This document shows, in pieces, positions 30,103-38,277 of a stretch of DNA of 64,000 bases (its first letter is position 1; every line of letters begins with the position of its first letter). Where the stretch lies: positions 62,001-126,000 of the forward strand of contig NZ_JAIVAJ010000004.1 of NCBI RefSeq assembly GCF_020171725.1, given 5' to 3'. The DNA is from Halobacillus litoralis. Lineage in GTDB: Bacteria > Bacillota > Bacilli > Bacillales > Halobacillaceae. A program made the translations under genes and the position numbers. The notes under the pieces were generated by a model. That model had not been told where the DNA came from. It did not search any database and saw only the letters and a program-made list of their open reading frames with translations.

Positions 30103-31110
30103 ATGGAAAAATTGAATGTGCTTGTAACAGGAATCGGTGGGCCGATCGCTCAGGGCATCCTGCAGGGCTTGAAAAAGCGGCATGATGTACGGCTGATCGG
30201 AGCGGACCGCCGGGAGCTGACGACTGGAAATCAGTTCTGTGATGAAGTCCGGCTCATTCCACCACTATCGGAGAGGGAAAACTATCAATCGGCCATTCTC
30301 GACATCATAGAGAGAGACGAGATCGACGCCATTTTCCCCTGTCTGCACGAGGAAGCGGAAATCTATCAGCAATTCAGACACCAACTCACCATCCCAGTCG
30401 CTCTGCCAACCGGCCATCACGGCGCTGAACTTCTGAACAAAGAGAGCGTCTATCAGCTCATGGAAACGCACCATCTTCACGACTATATCCCACACTATTA
30501 TGGATTCAACACCAAAGAAGAACTTCTACACATCAAAGAACATCATTTCCCGAATCATCCATACATGGTCGCTAAAAAAGTGAACGGACACGGGTCCCTC
30601 GGCTACTCGGTTTTGATGGATCGCGGCGATTATCTCAAGGCTTATCAAAGAGGCATGCAAAAAGCGATCAACCTTGAAGATTACATCGATATCGACGAAT
30701 CGAGCCGCCGGATTGCAATGGAATACATAGATGAACCAGAATACAGCGTCGACGTCTACATCCACGAAGGCCAGGTGATAACTGCCGTCCCAAGGAGGAG
30801 AACCGGCGTCTCGAACGGCATCGTCCTCGATGGCATTGTAGAGAAACACGAAGAATTGATCGAAGCAGCGACCGAGATTTCTGAATCGCTCGTCGTCAGC
30901 GGGTTTCTCAACCTTCAATTCATGGGGAAAAAATTGACCGATCTCAACCCGAGGTTCTGCGGCAGCCAAGTGATGTCGCTCGGGGCGAATGTGAATTTCC
31001 CAGAACTCTTTTTACAATATGAAGTGTTAGGCGAACCGGTTGAGGTTTCGCCGAAATGGAACACGCGCATGCTCCGCTACAGGCAGAGCATGTTCATACA
31101 CGAAGAATAA
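30103..31110 (+). CDS. ATP-grasp domain protein (carbamoyl-phosphate-synthase-like)
   Basis: The 335-residue protein has an N-terminal Rossmann-like part (NVLVTGIGGPIAQGI, residues 4-18) followed by an ATP-grasp domain. The ATP-grasp part has a nucleotide-binding KKVNGHGSLGYSV loop and a metal-binding C-terminal DLNPRFCGSQ motif. Such enzymes join a carboxylate to an amine or thiol using ATP. The substrate is unknown, and PylC-like or polysaccharide-modifying roles are possible. The ATG at 30103 follows CGGGGAGC. Codons end in C or A more often than in neighbouring genes, which favour G-ended ACG, GCG and TTG, hinting at separate ancestry. It ends 25 bp before murJ. Confidence 0.75.
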   Translation: MEKLNVLVTGIGGPIAQGILQGLKKRHDVRLIGADRRELTTGNQFCDEVRLIPPLSERENYQSAILDIIERDEIDAIFPCLHEEAEIYQQFRHQLTIPVALPTGHHGAELLNKESVYQLMETHHLHDYIPHYYGFNTKEELLHIKEHHFPNHPYMVAKKVNGHGSLGYSVLMDRGDYLKAYQRGMQKAINLEDYIDIDESSRRIAMEYIDEPEYSVDVYIHEGQVITAVPRRRTGVSNGIVLDGIVEKHEELIEAATEISESLVVSGFLNLQFMGKKLTDLNPRFCGSQVMSLGANVNFPELFLQYEVLGEPVEVSPKWNTRMLRYRQSMFIHEE

Positions 31111-31135
31111 ATTTTGTCAGGCATTGGGGTACATC

Positions 31136-32638
31136 ATGAAAAAAGCTGTTGTTACATTAATGGTCTTAACGGTTCTTTCGAAAATCATCGGATTTCTGCG
31201 CGACGTCACCCTGTCGTATTTCTACGGAACGAGTGGCATCAGTGATGCCTACGTCGTGGCGATTACGATTCCGACGGTGCTCTTCGGCATCGTCGCAGCG
31301 GGAATTTCGACGGGGTACATTCCGATGTACAGCCGGATTGAGGAAGAGGAAGGATCCGTTCCGGCCAAACGTTTTACCAATCAATTGATCACGGTGCTCA
31401 TGATCGCTTCCACGCTCTTACTTGTGGCGGGATGGGTATGGGCAGAGCCGCTGGTGCAGGTATTCGCCAAAGGATTTGAAGGCGATGTCTTGAGGACGGC
31501 GGTTCTATTCACGAGGTGGAGCTTGTTCGGCATCTACTTCACGATTCTGATCCGCGTGTTGAGTGCGTATTTGAATTATCAAAAGCAGTTCGCGATCCCG
31601 AACTTGATCGGGATTCCGATGAGTCTTGTCGTGATTCTCTCAATCTATTTGAGCTTCGTTTTCGACCGCCCTGTGCTGCTTGCGGCGGGGTATGTGGTCG
31701 CGCTCGGGGTGCAGTTCGTCATTCTATCGATTTTTTCCTACCGGCATCAGTTCCGGTTCAGGTGGTCGCTCGATGTTCGGAACAAGCACTTGAAACGAAT
31801 GCTCGTCATCGCCGTGCCGGTCATGCTCGGGACCGCGGCGACGCAAATGAACCGTCTCGTCGACCGGACGCTTGCCTCTGATGTCATCGTCGGGGGTGTG
31901 TCGGCGATGAATTATGCGCAGTCGTTGAACGGCATCATCCACGGCGTTTTCGTCGTCTCAATCACGACGGTCATGTATCCGATGATTACGAAGATGGCTT
32001 CTAAACAAAACATCGACGGCATGAAAAAAGCGGTCAACGATTCGATGACGGCGGTCATCATGCTCGTTGTTCCGGCTACAGTCGGTGCGATGCTTTTTGC
32101 TGAACCGATCGTCCGGCTGTTGTTCGAGCGCGGCGCGTTCGGGGAGGAGGCGGTCGAGCTGACGTCATCTGTGTACTTTTACTATTCGCTTGGAATGGTC
32201 GCGGTGGGTCTGCGGGTTGTGCTTTCGCAAGCCTTCTATGCCCAGCAGGATACGAAGACGCCGATGTTCAATACGGCGGTCTCGATGATTGTGAACATCA
32301 TTTTGAGCCTGCTGTTCGTCCCATCACTCGGAGTCGGCGGCCTGGCGCTCGCCACGAGCATCGCCGCCTTCTTAGCGACCTTCCTCCTGCTCCTTCGTCT
32401 GAGGATGAAGGTCGGACAGCTCCGTCTCAAGCGGGTGGCCGTTTCCACGGTGAAAATTGTGGTGGCTTCCCTTGTGATGGGTGCAGCCGCGATGTGGGTG
32501 TACAGCCAGATGACGACGGTGATGCCGCTGAATGCTGCGCTGATCGTCACGGTTTTGGCAGCGGCTGTTGTTTATGTGGTGCTGCTTGTCCTTTTCCGAG
32601 TGCCGGAAGTGCGGACGTTGATTCAGAGATTCAGATAA
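31136..32638 (+). CDS. murJ: MurJ/MviN-family lipid flippase
   Basis: The 500-residue protein has about 14 membrane helices and the MviN/MurJ pattern: N-terminal VLTVLSKIIGFLRDVTLSYF, then SGISDAYVVAITIPT, and a conserved LFERGAFG loop near residue 335. MurJ flips lipid II across the cytoplasmic membrane for peptidoglycan synthesis. Bacilli often have several paralogues, so this one may carry another lipid-linked sugar. ATG 31136 was chosen because the N-terminus then matches the family; the binding site (TTGGGGT) is weak, suggesting coupling to the ATP-grasp gene upstream. Confidence 0.88.
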   Translation: MKKAVVTLMVLTVLSKIIGFLRDVTLSYFYGTSGISDAYVVAITIPTVLFGIVAAGISTGYIPMYSRIEEEEGSVPAKRFTNQLITVLMIASTLLLVAGWVWAEPLVQVFAKGFEGDVLRTAVLFTRWSLFGIYFTILIRVLSAYLNYQKQFAIPNLIGIPMSLVVILSIYLSFVFDRPVLLAAGYVVALGVQFVILSIFSYRHQFRFRWSLDVRNKHLKRMLVIAVPVMLGTAATQMNRLVDRTLASDVIVGGVSAMNYAQSLNGIIHGVFVVSITTVMYPMITKMASKQNIDGMKKAVNDSMTAVIMLVVPATVGAMLFAEPIVRLLFERGAFGEEAVELTSSVYFYYSLGMVAVGLRVVLSQAFYAQQDTKTPMFNTAVSMIVNIILSLLFVPSLGVGGLALATSIAAFLATFLLLLRLRMKVGQLRLKRVAVSTVKIVVASLVMGAAAMWVYSQMTTVMPLNAALIVTVLAAAVVYVVLLVLFRVPEVRTLIQRFR

Positions 32639-32647
32639 AATCAGAAA

Positions 32648-32684
32648 CGGACCTTTTCGCTCTTATGCGGGGGTCCGATTTTTT
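32648..32684 (+). terminator. Intrinsic terminator after murJ
   Basis: CGGACC (32648-32653) pairs with GGTCCG (32672-32677), with a smaller internal CGC/GCG pairing, followed by ATTTTTTT. Confidence 0.75.
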
Positions 32685-32741
32685 TGCATCTGTGTTAAGG
32701 TATTGGTAGGTTATGACATTTGGAGAAGGGGGAGTGCGTGG

Positions 32742-33197
32742 ATGAAAAAGTGGATCGGGATGGCGCTCCTGCTTTTTATCGCAGGCTGCCAGTCGGAGTT
32801 GACGATTGCGGAAGAGTTTTCGATTCAAGAGGAAGTGTGGAAGATTTCGATTGAGGAAAACCGAGAGGCCGTGGAGACAGTGAATACGGAGATCATCGAT
32901 TCATTCATGACAACGATTCGGGACTTGCCGTTAATGGAAGCAGAAGGGCGCTGGGTGAGTGCAAACAACGACCTGCACGGCTCATCGATCCGGGCGCGGC
33001 TGTTCAGAGAAGGGTCGGACGTGGCCTTTGCCGAGTTTGCTGTGGCAGAGTCCGGAGAGGCGCTTTTTTTATATGAACAGGTGGAGCCGGTGGAGAACGG
33101 GTATATTTTAGAAGAGAAAAACCCGGAACTTTATGAAGAAGTACGGGGGTTCTATGAAGCTGTTCATGTTGCGGAGGTCATGGAGATTGTCGAATAA
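32742..33197 (+). CDS. Small lipoprotein of unknown function
   Basis: The 151-residue protein has a lipoprotein signal (MKKWIGMALLLFIAGC, lipobox IAGC with Cys16). The mature part is acidic and has no family I recognise. It should be anchored to the outer face of the membrane. ATG 32742 follows AAGGGGGAGTGCG. It is 68 bp upstream of another exported protein of unknown function on the same strand, so the two may be linked. Confidence 0.7.
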   Translation: MKKWIGMALLLFIAGCQSELTIAEEFSIQEEVWKISIEENREAVETVNTEIIDSFMTTIRDLPLMEAEGRWVSANNDLHGSSIRARLFREGSDVAFAEFAVAESGEALFLYEQVEPVENGYILEEKNPELYEEVRGFYEAVHVAEVMEIVE

Positions 33198-33265
33198 GAG
33201 AAAGAGGGAGTAGACATGCGCTTTTTAGTCTGTGGCCAAGCACGAAACTTGATGAAGGGGATTCG

Positions 33266-34558
33266 ATGAAGAAGCATATTTGGAAGTTGATGACGGCCGT
33301 GTTGGCTGTTGGTTTAATCGTTGTGGGGTATCAATTTTACTCCCAGCAAGCCCAGGCCGTCGAAGAGAAAAAAGAGATGTATGTAGAGTTAGCTGTTGAT
33401 GAAGAAATGAAGTTTCACAGATTAAATGAGTACACGGAGACGATCCTGACTTCAACAAACCTTGAAGAGGTTCACTCGGCACTACAGGAAATGTCTGGAC
33501 ACGGTCTCTATGAGTACCGGACGACACTTGATTTTATCAGTATGATAGATGTTCAGTCAGGGAACGAAGTAACGCGACTAGAAGTACCTTTTAATCAATA
33601 CAGTGACTATCTGTTAGAGAAGTGGGATGGAAGCGGCTTGGATGCTCATGAGTGGGAAGCCATCCGAATGCTGCACCTTAAGGCTGTCGAAGCGGAAACA
33701 GCTTTTAAGGACATAACGGCGGTGTTAATGGGAAGTAAAGGGAGCCTGCAGAAGGAAGTCCTCCAAGAAAGAGTTGTAAGGCTGGTCACAACCTGGGGCG
33801 AACAGGCCACACTGAAAGAACTTGACCCCCAATACGCTCAATACAAAGAAGCGCCGAACGTTCCCGCAGAAGCCCCTTCAGAACCGGAGCCGATTCTGTC
33901 TGATGAAGAGGTCCGTGCGGCAGCCAAAGAAAGAATGGCGCCGTTCTGGAGAGAAGGAGAGTCGCTCAGGCAGACAGGCAGCGGTCAGCATTACTCTACG
34001 GTTTATGGGAAATACGTGACGCTCATCCAAGAAGGCAGCCCTTACCAAGCGTGGATGGCGAAGCAGGGGGGCGTGCTGCTCGAATTTACGACTATCAATC
34101 ATAAACTGCTTGAAGATAGAGACGTTACGGGAGAAGCTATGGTGAAAGATGCGGTTGAAGCTGTGCAGCCTTTTGAGCCGGATATGAACTTTTCCGGGGA
34201 GATCGATTGGAGTGAACAAGGGCGAACGATGGTGAAGGTCTACCGTGAAATCGAAGGGCTCGTTGATCGGTCGAGCTTTATTGCCGTGACCTACGACGAG
34301 ACGTCCTCAGGGAATGGGCTTTCAAAAATGGTGTTCACAGAGTGGTATGACGACGACCGGATTCAAAATGTGACGCCGGAACTGACACCAGAAGAAGCTA
34401 AGCAGCATGTTCATCCGAATCTGACCGTAAGCGGTGAACCGGAGCTTGCGATCAAGAATGGGGATGTGCTGGTATACTTGGTTCCTGTCGAAGGGGTTGA
34501 AACCGTCGAGTATGTCAAACTGAACGCTGACACGGGTGCGTATATCGGTACAAAATAA
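33266..34558 (+). CDS. Membrane-anchored exported protein with PepSY-like C-terminus
   Basis: The 430-residue protein has one N-terminal membrane anchor or signal (about residues 7-27). A charged helical region (residues 30-200) follows, then a proline-rich linker (NVPAEAPSEPEPI). The C-terminal half has PepSY-like features (LTPEEAKQHVHPNLTVSGEPELAIKNGDVLVYLVPV). The last part recalls the C-terminal region of YpeB-type germination proteins, but the overall length and N-terminus do not fit. Function unknown. The ATG at 33266 follows AAGGGGATTCG. It ends at a convergent terminator. Confidence 0.6.
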   Translation: MKKHIWKLMTAVLAVGLIVVGYQFYSQQAQAVEEKKEMYVELAVDEEMKFHRLNEYTETILTSTNLEEVHSALQEMSGHGLYEYRTTLDFISMIDVQSGNEVTRLEVPFNQYSDYLLEKWDGSGLDAHEWEAIRMLHLKAVEAETAFKDITAVLMGSKGSLQKEVLQERVVRLVTTWGEQATLKELDPQYAQYKEAPNVPAEAPSEPEPILSDEEVRAAAKERMAPFWREGESLRQTGSGQHYSTVYGKYVTLIQEGSPYQAWMAKQGGVLLEFTTINHKLLEDRDVTGEAMVKDAVEAVQPFEPDMNFSGEIDWSEQGRTMVKVYREIEGLVDRSSFIAVTYDETSSGNGLSKMVFTEWYDDDRIQNVTPELTPEEAKQHVHPNLTVSGEPELAIKNGDVLVYLVPVEGVETVEYVKLNADTGAYIGTK

Positions 34559-34560
34559 AC

Positions 34561-34597
34561 AAAAGCCTGACTCCCACTGGGAATCAGGCTTTTTCTT
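34561..34597. terminator. Intrinsic terminator between convergent genes
   Basis: AAAAGCCTGACTCCC (34561-34575) pairs with GGGAATCAGGCTTTTT with one mismatch. The T-run follows on the right and an A-run lies on the left. Confidence 0.8.
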
Positions 34598-35539
34598 TTA
34601 CTGGCTCAGACCCTCCTGAATGGTTTCGATGTTCGATTCCATCATGGAGATGTACGTATCACCTTCTTCACCCGGTGCTGCCAGGGAGTCGGTGAAGACG
34701 TCGCCGCGGATCGGGACGCCGGTTTCTTCTGATACGGCTTCCATGCTGCGTGGGTCGATACTTGTTTCAACAAATAGCCCTGTGATTTGTTTTTCGTTGA
34801 TGATGTCTACGATACGGGTGATCTGTTCAGGGGTTCCCTGGTTCTCCTGGTTGATTTCCCAGATGTATTCGGCTTGGAACCCGTAGGCTTCGCTGAAGTA
34901 TTTGAATGCACCTTCACTCGTGACGAGGACGCGCTCTTCTTCAGGGATTTTGTTGTATTCGGATACTGCTCTGTCATGCAGCTCTTGCAACTCGGCGATG
35001 TAGGCTTCGGCATTTTCTTCATAAACGTCTTTGTTTTCCGGATCGGCTTCGATCAGGCCGTCTCTTGCATTCTCGGCATATTGGATGCCGTTACGGATGT
35101 CGAGCCATGCGTGAGGGTCAGCTTCGCCTTCGTTCCCTTCAGAGGTCAAATACATTTCCTCGACTCCTTCACTCATGAGGAAAACGGGCGCATCTTCTCC
35201 GTCTTTACCTGCGGTTTCCATTAAGCGGTCGAACCACGCGTTGCCTGCTTCCAAGTTTAAGCCGTTGTAGAAGACAGCGTCAGCGTCGGTCGCTTTTTTC
35301 ACATCTTCCGGAAGTGGTTCGTATTCGTGAGGGTTGGACCCGATCGGGGCGAGACTGTGAATGTCGACCTGGTCACCTCCGACGTTCTTTACGATGTCAT
35401 AGACGATGGAATACGTCGTCACGACCTGCAGTTTGCCGCTATCCGACTCTTCCGCATTCCCCTCTGCTTCTTCTGAACTGCAAGCTGTAAGTAAACCGAT
35501 GGCGAGTATCGTCACCAGCATAAACCAAAGTTTCTTCAT
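34598..35539 (-). CDS. mntA: Manganese ABC transporter, substrate-binding lipoprotein
   Basis: The 313-residue cluster-9 (PsaA/ZnuA type) solute-binding lipoprotein has lipobox LTAC (Cys about 20). Ligand residues are those of metal-binding homologues: His in GSNPHEYEP, His in ADPHAWLDI, Glu in TSEGAFKYF, and Asp in VFTDSLA. There is no His-rich loop as in ZnuA, which favours manganese. An MntR box on the operon promoter supports this. Gene order is ATPase, permease, binding protein. Symbols follow B. subtilis use; Staphylococcus uses the letters differently. It delivers Mn2+ to the membrane complex. Confidence 0.88.
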   Translation of the reverse strand: MKKLWFMLVTILAIGLLTACSSEEAEGNAEESDSGKLQVVTTYSIVYDIVKNVGGDQVDIHSLAPIGSNPHEYEPLPEDVKKATDADAVFYNGLNLEAGNAWFDRLMETAGKDGEDAPVFLMSEGVEEMYLTSEGNEGEADPHAWLDIRNGIQYAENARDGLIEADPENKDVYEENAEAYIAELQELHDRAVSEYNKIPEEERVLVTSEGAFKYFSEAYGFQAEYIWEINQENQGTPEQITRIVDIINEKQITGLFVETSIDPRSMEAVSEETGVPIRGDVFTDSLAAPGEEGDTYISMMESNIETIQEGLSQ

Positions 35540-35554
35540 GATTAAATCTCTCCT

Positions 35555-36412
35555 TTATTGTAGTGACGCGCGTTGTCGGCGCGTTTTTGCGAGTTTGAAC
35601 AGCCATCCGTGTTTCGGTGAAAACAGGAAGGCTACGATAAACAGAGACGTCGCGGCCATGACGATGGTGGCTCCTGAAGCCAGGTTGTACGTGAAGCTGA
35701 AGTACAGCCCGACGATTGAGGACACGGCGCCGATGCCAGCCGCGAGAAAGACCATGACCGCCAGCCGGTCTGTAAGTAAATAAGCGGTCGCAGCCGGTGT
35801 GATCAGCATCGCGACGACGAGGACAATCCCGACCGTCTGCAGCGAAGCGACCGTGACCATCGTCAGCAGCGTCATAAGGAAATAGTGAATGATGCGCACC
35901 GGTAGACCGTATGCCGCCGCCATCGTTTCGTCGAATGACGTGACCAGCAATTCTTTATAGAAAAGATAGACGAGTGCGATGACGAACAGTCCGATTCCGA
36001 GCGTAATCCACATATCCGATGAACGGACAGCGAGGACGTTCCCGAACAGGATGTGATACAAGTCGGTACTGCTTTTCAGCATCGTAATGACGATGATTCC
36101 GGCTGCGAAGGCGGCCGTGAACATGATGCCGATCGACGTATCGTGCTTGATCCGGCTGTTCTGGCTGACGAACCCGATGGCAATCGCCGTGAGTACACCG
36201 CTGAATACGGCCCCGAAGAAAAAGTTGATTCCGAGCATATACGAAATCGCCACTCCGGGCAGGACGGCGTGCGAAATCGCATCACCCATCAGCGCCATCC
36301 CGCGCAGGATAATGAAGCAGCCGATCACTCCGCAGATGATGCCGACCATCGTGGAGGTGAGCAGCGCTTTTTGTAAAAAGCCATATTCCATGACGGCTTG
36401 AATAAATTCCAT
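35555..36412 (-). CDS. mntC: Manganese ABC transporter, permease
   Basis: The 285-residue ABC-3 family membrane protein has about eight or nine helices. The family segment RGMALMGDAISHAVLPGVA is near residues 37-55, and the conserved FDETMAAAYG coupling region is near residue 160. It forms the transmembrane channel for Mn2+. It starts 3 bp after the ATPase gene and ends 15 bp before the binding-protein gene, so the three genes are tightly linked. Only one permease gene is present, whereas B. subtilis has two (mntC and mntD). Confidence 0.88.
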   Translation of the reverse strand: MEFIQAVMEYGFLQKALLTSTMVGIICGVIGCFIILRGMALMGDAISHAVLPGVAISYMLGINFFFGAVFSGVLTAIAIGFVSQNSRIKHDTSIGIMFTAAFAAGIIVITMLKSSTDLYHILFGNVLAVRSSDMWITLGIGLFVIALVYLFYKELLVTSFDETMAAAYGLPVRIIHYFLMTLLTMVTVASLQTVGIVLVVAMLITPAATAYLLTDRLAVMVFLAAGIGAVSSIVGLYFSFTYNLASGATIVMAATSLFIVAFLFSPKHGWLFKLAKTRRQRASLQ

Positions 36413-36415
36413 CCT

Positions 36416-37156
36416 CTACACCCCCATTTCATTCATGAAGGCAAACGGCGTCTGATAAGCGCGCTGCATGACGTCCGGTTGGAAAACATCCTGCACCGCT
36501 CCGAACCCGACCAACTCTTTGTTCAAAAGAATCAGCTGATCGAAATACTCCTGCGCCTTGCTCAAGTCGTGGTGCACGACGACGACCGTCTTCCCGTGCC
36601 GGCACAATTCCTTCAAAATCTTCACGATTGTTTCCTCACTCGACACATCGACTCCGACGAACGGTTCATCGAGAAAAAAGACATCCGCTTCCTGCGCGAG
36701 GGCCCGTGCCAGAAACACGCGCTGTTGCTGACCACCCGATAGTTCGCCGATCTGCCTGCGGCTGAAGTCTTCCATCCCGACACGGCGCAGACATTCCATT
36801 GCCCACTGCTTCTCTTTTTTACGAGGGCGTCTGAACCACTTCAATTTCGGATACGTGCCGAGAAGAACGGCGTCAAGCACCGTAATCGGGAAATCCCAGT
36901 CGATGTGATTCCGCTGAGGGACGTAGGCAATCTGTTTCTGCACCTCTTTGACAGGTGCCCCGAGTATGTTGACGAGTCCTTTATCTCTCGGAATCAAACC
37001 GAGTACCGACTTGATGAACGTCGACTTCCCAGCCCCGTTCGGGCCGACGATTCCGACGAGATTGCCGGATTCGATATCAAGCGTCACACCGCTTACAGCC
37101 TCCGTTCCGAAATAGGAGACGTAGAGATCCTGAACGGATATCGCTGTCTGTTTCAT
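36416..37156 (-). CDS. mntB: Manganese ABC transporter, ATP-binding protein
   Basis: The 246-residue ABC ATPase has Walker A GPNGAGKST near residue 38, the signature LSGGQQQRVFLARAL, and Walker B DVFFLDEPF, followed by the His switch VVHHDL. It powers Mn2+ import. The ATG at 37156 follows AAAGGAGGAATCAGG; an earlier in-frame start (37192) has no binding site. It is the first gene of the operon, 138-183 bp downstream of a promoter overlapped by an MntR box. Confidence 0.92.
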   Translation of the reverse strand: MKQTAISVQDLYVSYFGTEAVSGVTLDIESGNLVGIVGPNGAGKSTFIKSVLGLIPRDKGLVNILGAPVKEVQKQIAYVPQRNHIDWDFPITVLDAVLLGTYPKLKWFRRPRKKEKQWAMECLRRVGMEDFSRRQIGELSGGQQQRVFLARALAQEADVFFLDEPFVGVDVSSEETIVKILKELCRHGKTVVVVHHDLSKAQEYFDQLILLNKELVGFGAVQDVFQPDVMQRAYQTPFAFMNEMGV

Positions 37157-37295
37157 CCTGATTCCTCCTTTGTGAATGTTGATAAAAAGCACATGTTTTT
37201 CCTTTGACCAACTTTTAGATTAAAAAATAATTCTCCTCTTACGATATGGGAGAAGGGTTTGAATGTTTCTTACTTTTTTAGTTAACCGTCAAAAA

Positions 37296-37339
37296 GTTTC
37301 CTTGATGCAAAATATATAGAAGTGCGCACAAATTGTCAA
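37296..37339 (-). promoter_or_regulatory. mnt operon promoter with overlapping MntR box
   Basis: On the minus strand TTGACA (37334-37339) and TATATT (37311-37316) are exactly 17 bp apart. Immediately downstream, TTTGCATCAAGGAAAC (37296-37311) is very close to the B. subtilis mntA and mntH MntR boxes (TTTGCATGAGGGAAAC and TTTGCCTTAAGGAAAC). Mn-loaded MntR bound here should block transcription. Confidence 0.85.
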
Positions 37340-37350
37340 CCGTTTTTATG

Positions 37351-37390
37351 AAAAAGAAAAGCCGCATTGGACTCAAGGGTCCGATGCGGC
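37351..37390 (-). terminator. Terminator of the PRC-barrel gene
   Basis: GCCGCATTGGAC (37361-37372) pairs with GTCCGATGCGGC (37379-37390) with one internal mismatch. The minus-strand T-rich tract is 37351-37360. Confidence 0.8.
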
Positions 37391-37396
37391 GGGGAT

Positions 37397-38116
37397 TTAA
37401 TTGCGATACGCTTTTTTGATTTGTTCTTCATAATCTGGCGTGAGCGAGACGTCCGGATGATACGCCGGTGCCTGGTTGAACGCTTCTTTGATGGCGGCCG
37501 TCTGGATCGTCTGCTCGGCCCAGCTCACATTCACGATCTGTTCGGAAGGGAGGAGGACTTTCTTGTCGGCATCCTCCATTTTCACGATGACATACCGGAT
37601 CTTCCACGTTTCGTCATCAATGAGGAAACTCTCCACTTTTCCAGTCACGCCGTCTTTCGCTCTGACGTGATAGCCCTCGATTTCAGATGTCTTCCGGACG
37701 TGGGATTCCTCGGACTGCTCTTCGGTCATTTCGATCATTTCCTGCTGGACGACTTCTGATGGGTAGAAGCCGGGGCCCCAAATGCCGGGCTCTCCCCAGT
37801 AGTTGCCCCAGCCGAAGAACAAGTTCATCCTCGCTTCCTGTTCACGGGAAACGGGCTGATCGGTGTCGATATCCGGACTCTCCTTCACCTGCTCTTTCGT
37901 CAAATGGACGGAGATGTGATTCGCATCGTGGTTGATTTTTTCAATGGAAATGGGGGAGATGAGCACCTTCCGCCCGGGAAGCCACTTTCTCGTATCGGCA
38001 GCGAGATAGCGCACCGCCCACTTTTCGTCATCGAATAAAAACGCATCGACTTTGCCGAGCTCTGCGTCTTCGGCGTCGATCGTGTAGTCTTCTATGAATC
38101 GTTCATTATGGATCAT
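37397..38116 (-). CDS. PRC-barrel domain protein (two barrels)
   Basis: The 239-residue soluble protein has two PRC-barrel-like halves (residues about 5-75 and 145-215). Each has the pattern xxGKVxxFLxDDExWxxRYxxxxxxxxxxxKVLxxxxxI. A tryptophan- and glycine-rich stretch (FFGWGNYWGEPGIWG) joins them. Such proteins are common in halophilic and stress-resistant Bacillaceae and are thought to bind other proteins, RNA or the membrane. The precise role is unknown. The ATG follows AAGGAGGATTCCC. It stands alone with its own terminator. Confidence 0.8.
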   Translation of the reverse strand: MIHNERFIEDYTIDAEDAELGKVDAFLFDDEKWAVRYLAADTRKWLPGRKVLISPISIEKINHDANHISVHLTKEQVKESPDIDTDQPVSREQEARMNLFFGWGNYWGEPGIWGPGFYPSEVVQQEMIEMTEEQSEESHVRKTSEIEGYHVRAKDGVTGKVESFLIDDETWKIRYVIVKMEDADKKVLLPSEQIVNVSWAEQTIQTAAIKEAFNQAPAYHPDVSLTPDYEEQIKKAYRN

Positions 38117-38277
38117 TGGGAATCCTCCTTCTAATCAGTAGATTCCCGTGGCGCACGGTTTTGAATCATAGGAGCAGGCTTTTCGGACATAAGGGGATAT
38201 TTTTGAAGGATTTTGTCAAGTTTTAGCGAAATAAAGGGTATGTAAAGATTCCGTCGGAAAAAAGGGGTGGAACGAAG

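Noticed and set aside
37397..38116. PRC-barrel gene as part of the mnt operon
   Set aside because: It lies on the far side of the mnt promoter, has its own start region and terminator, and a different likely function.
38219..38252. Sigma-B-like promoter (GTTTTA ... GGGTAT) before the 7TM-GGDEF gene
   Set aside because: The spacing between the two elements is only 10 bp, short of the usual 12-15 after GTTTAA, so it is not a convincing match.
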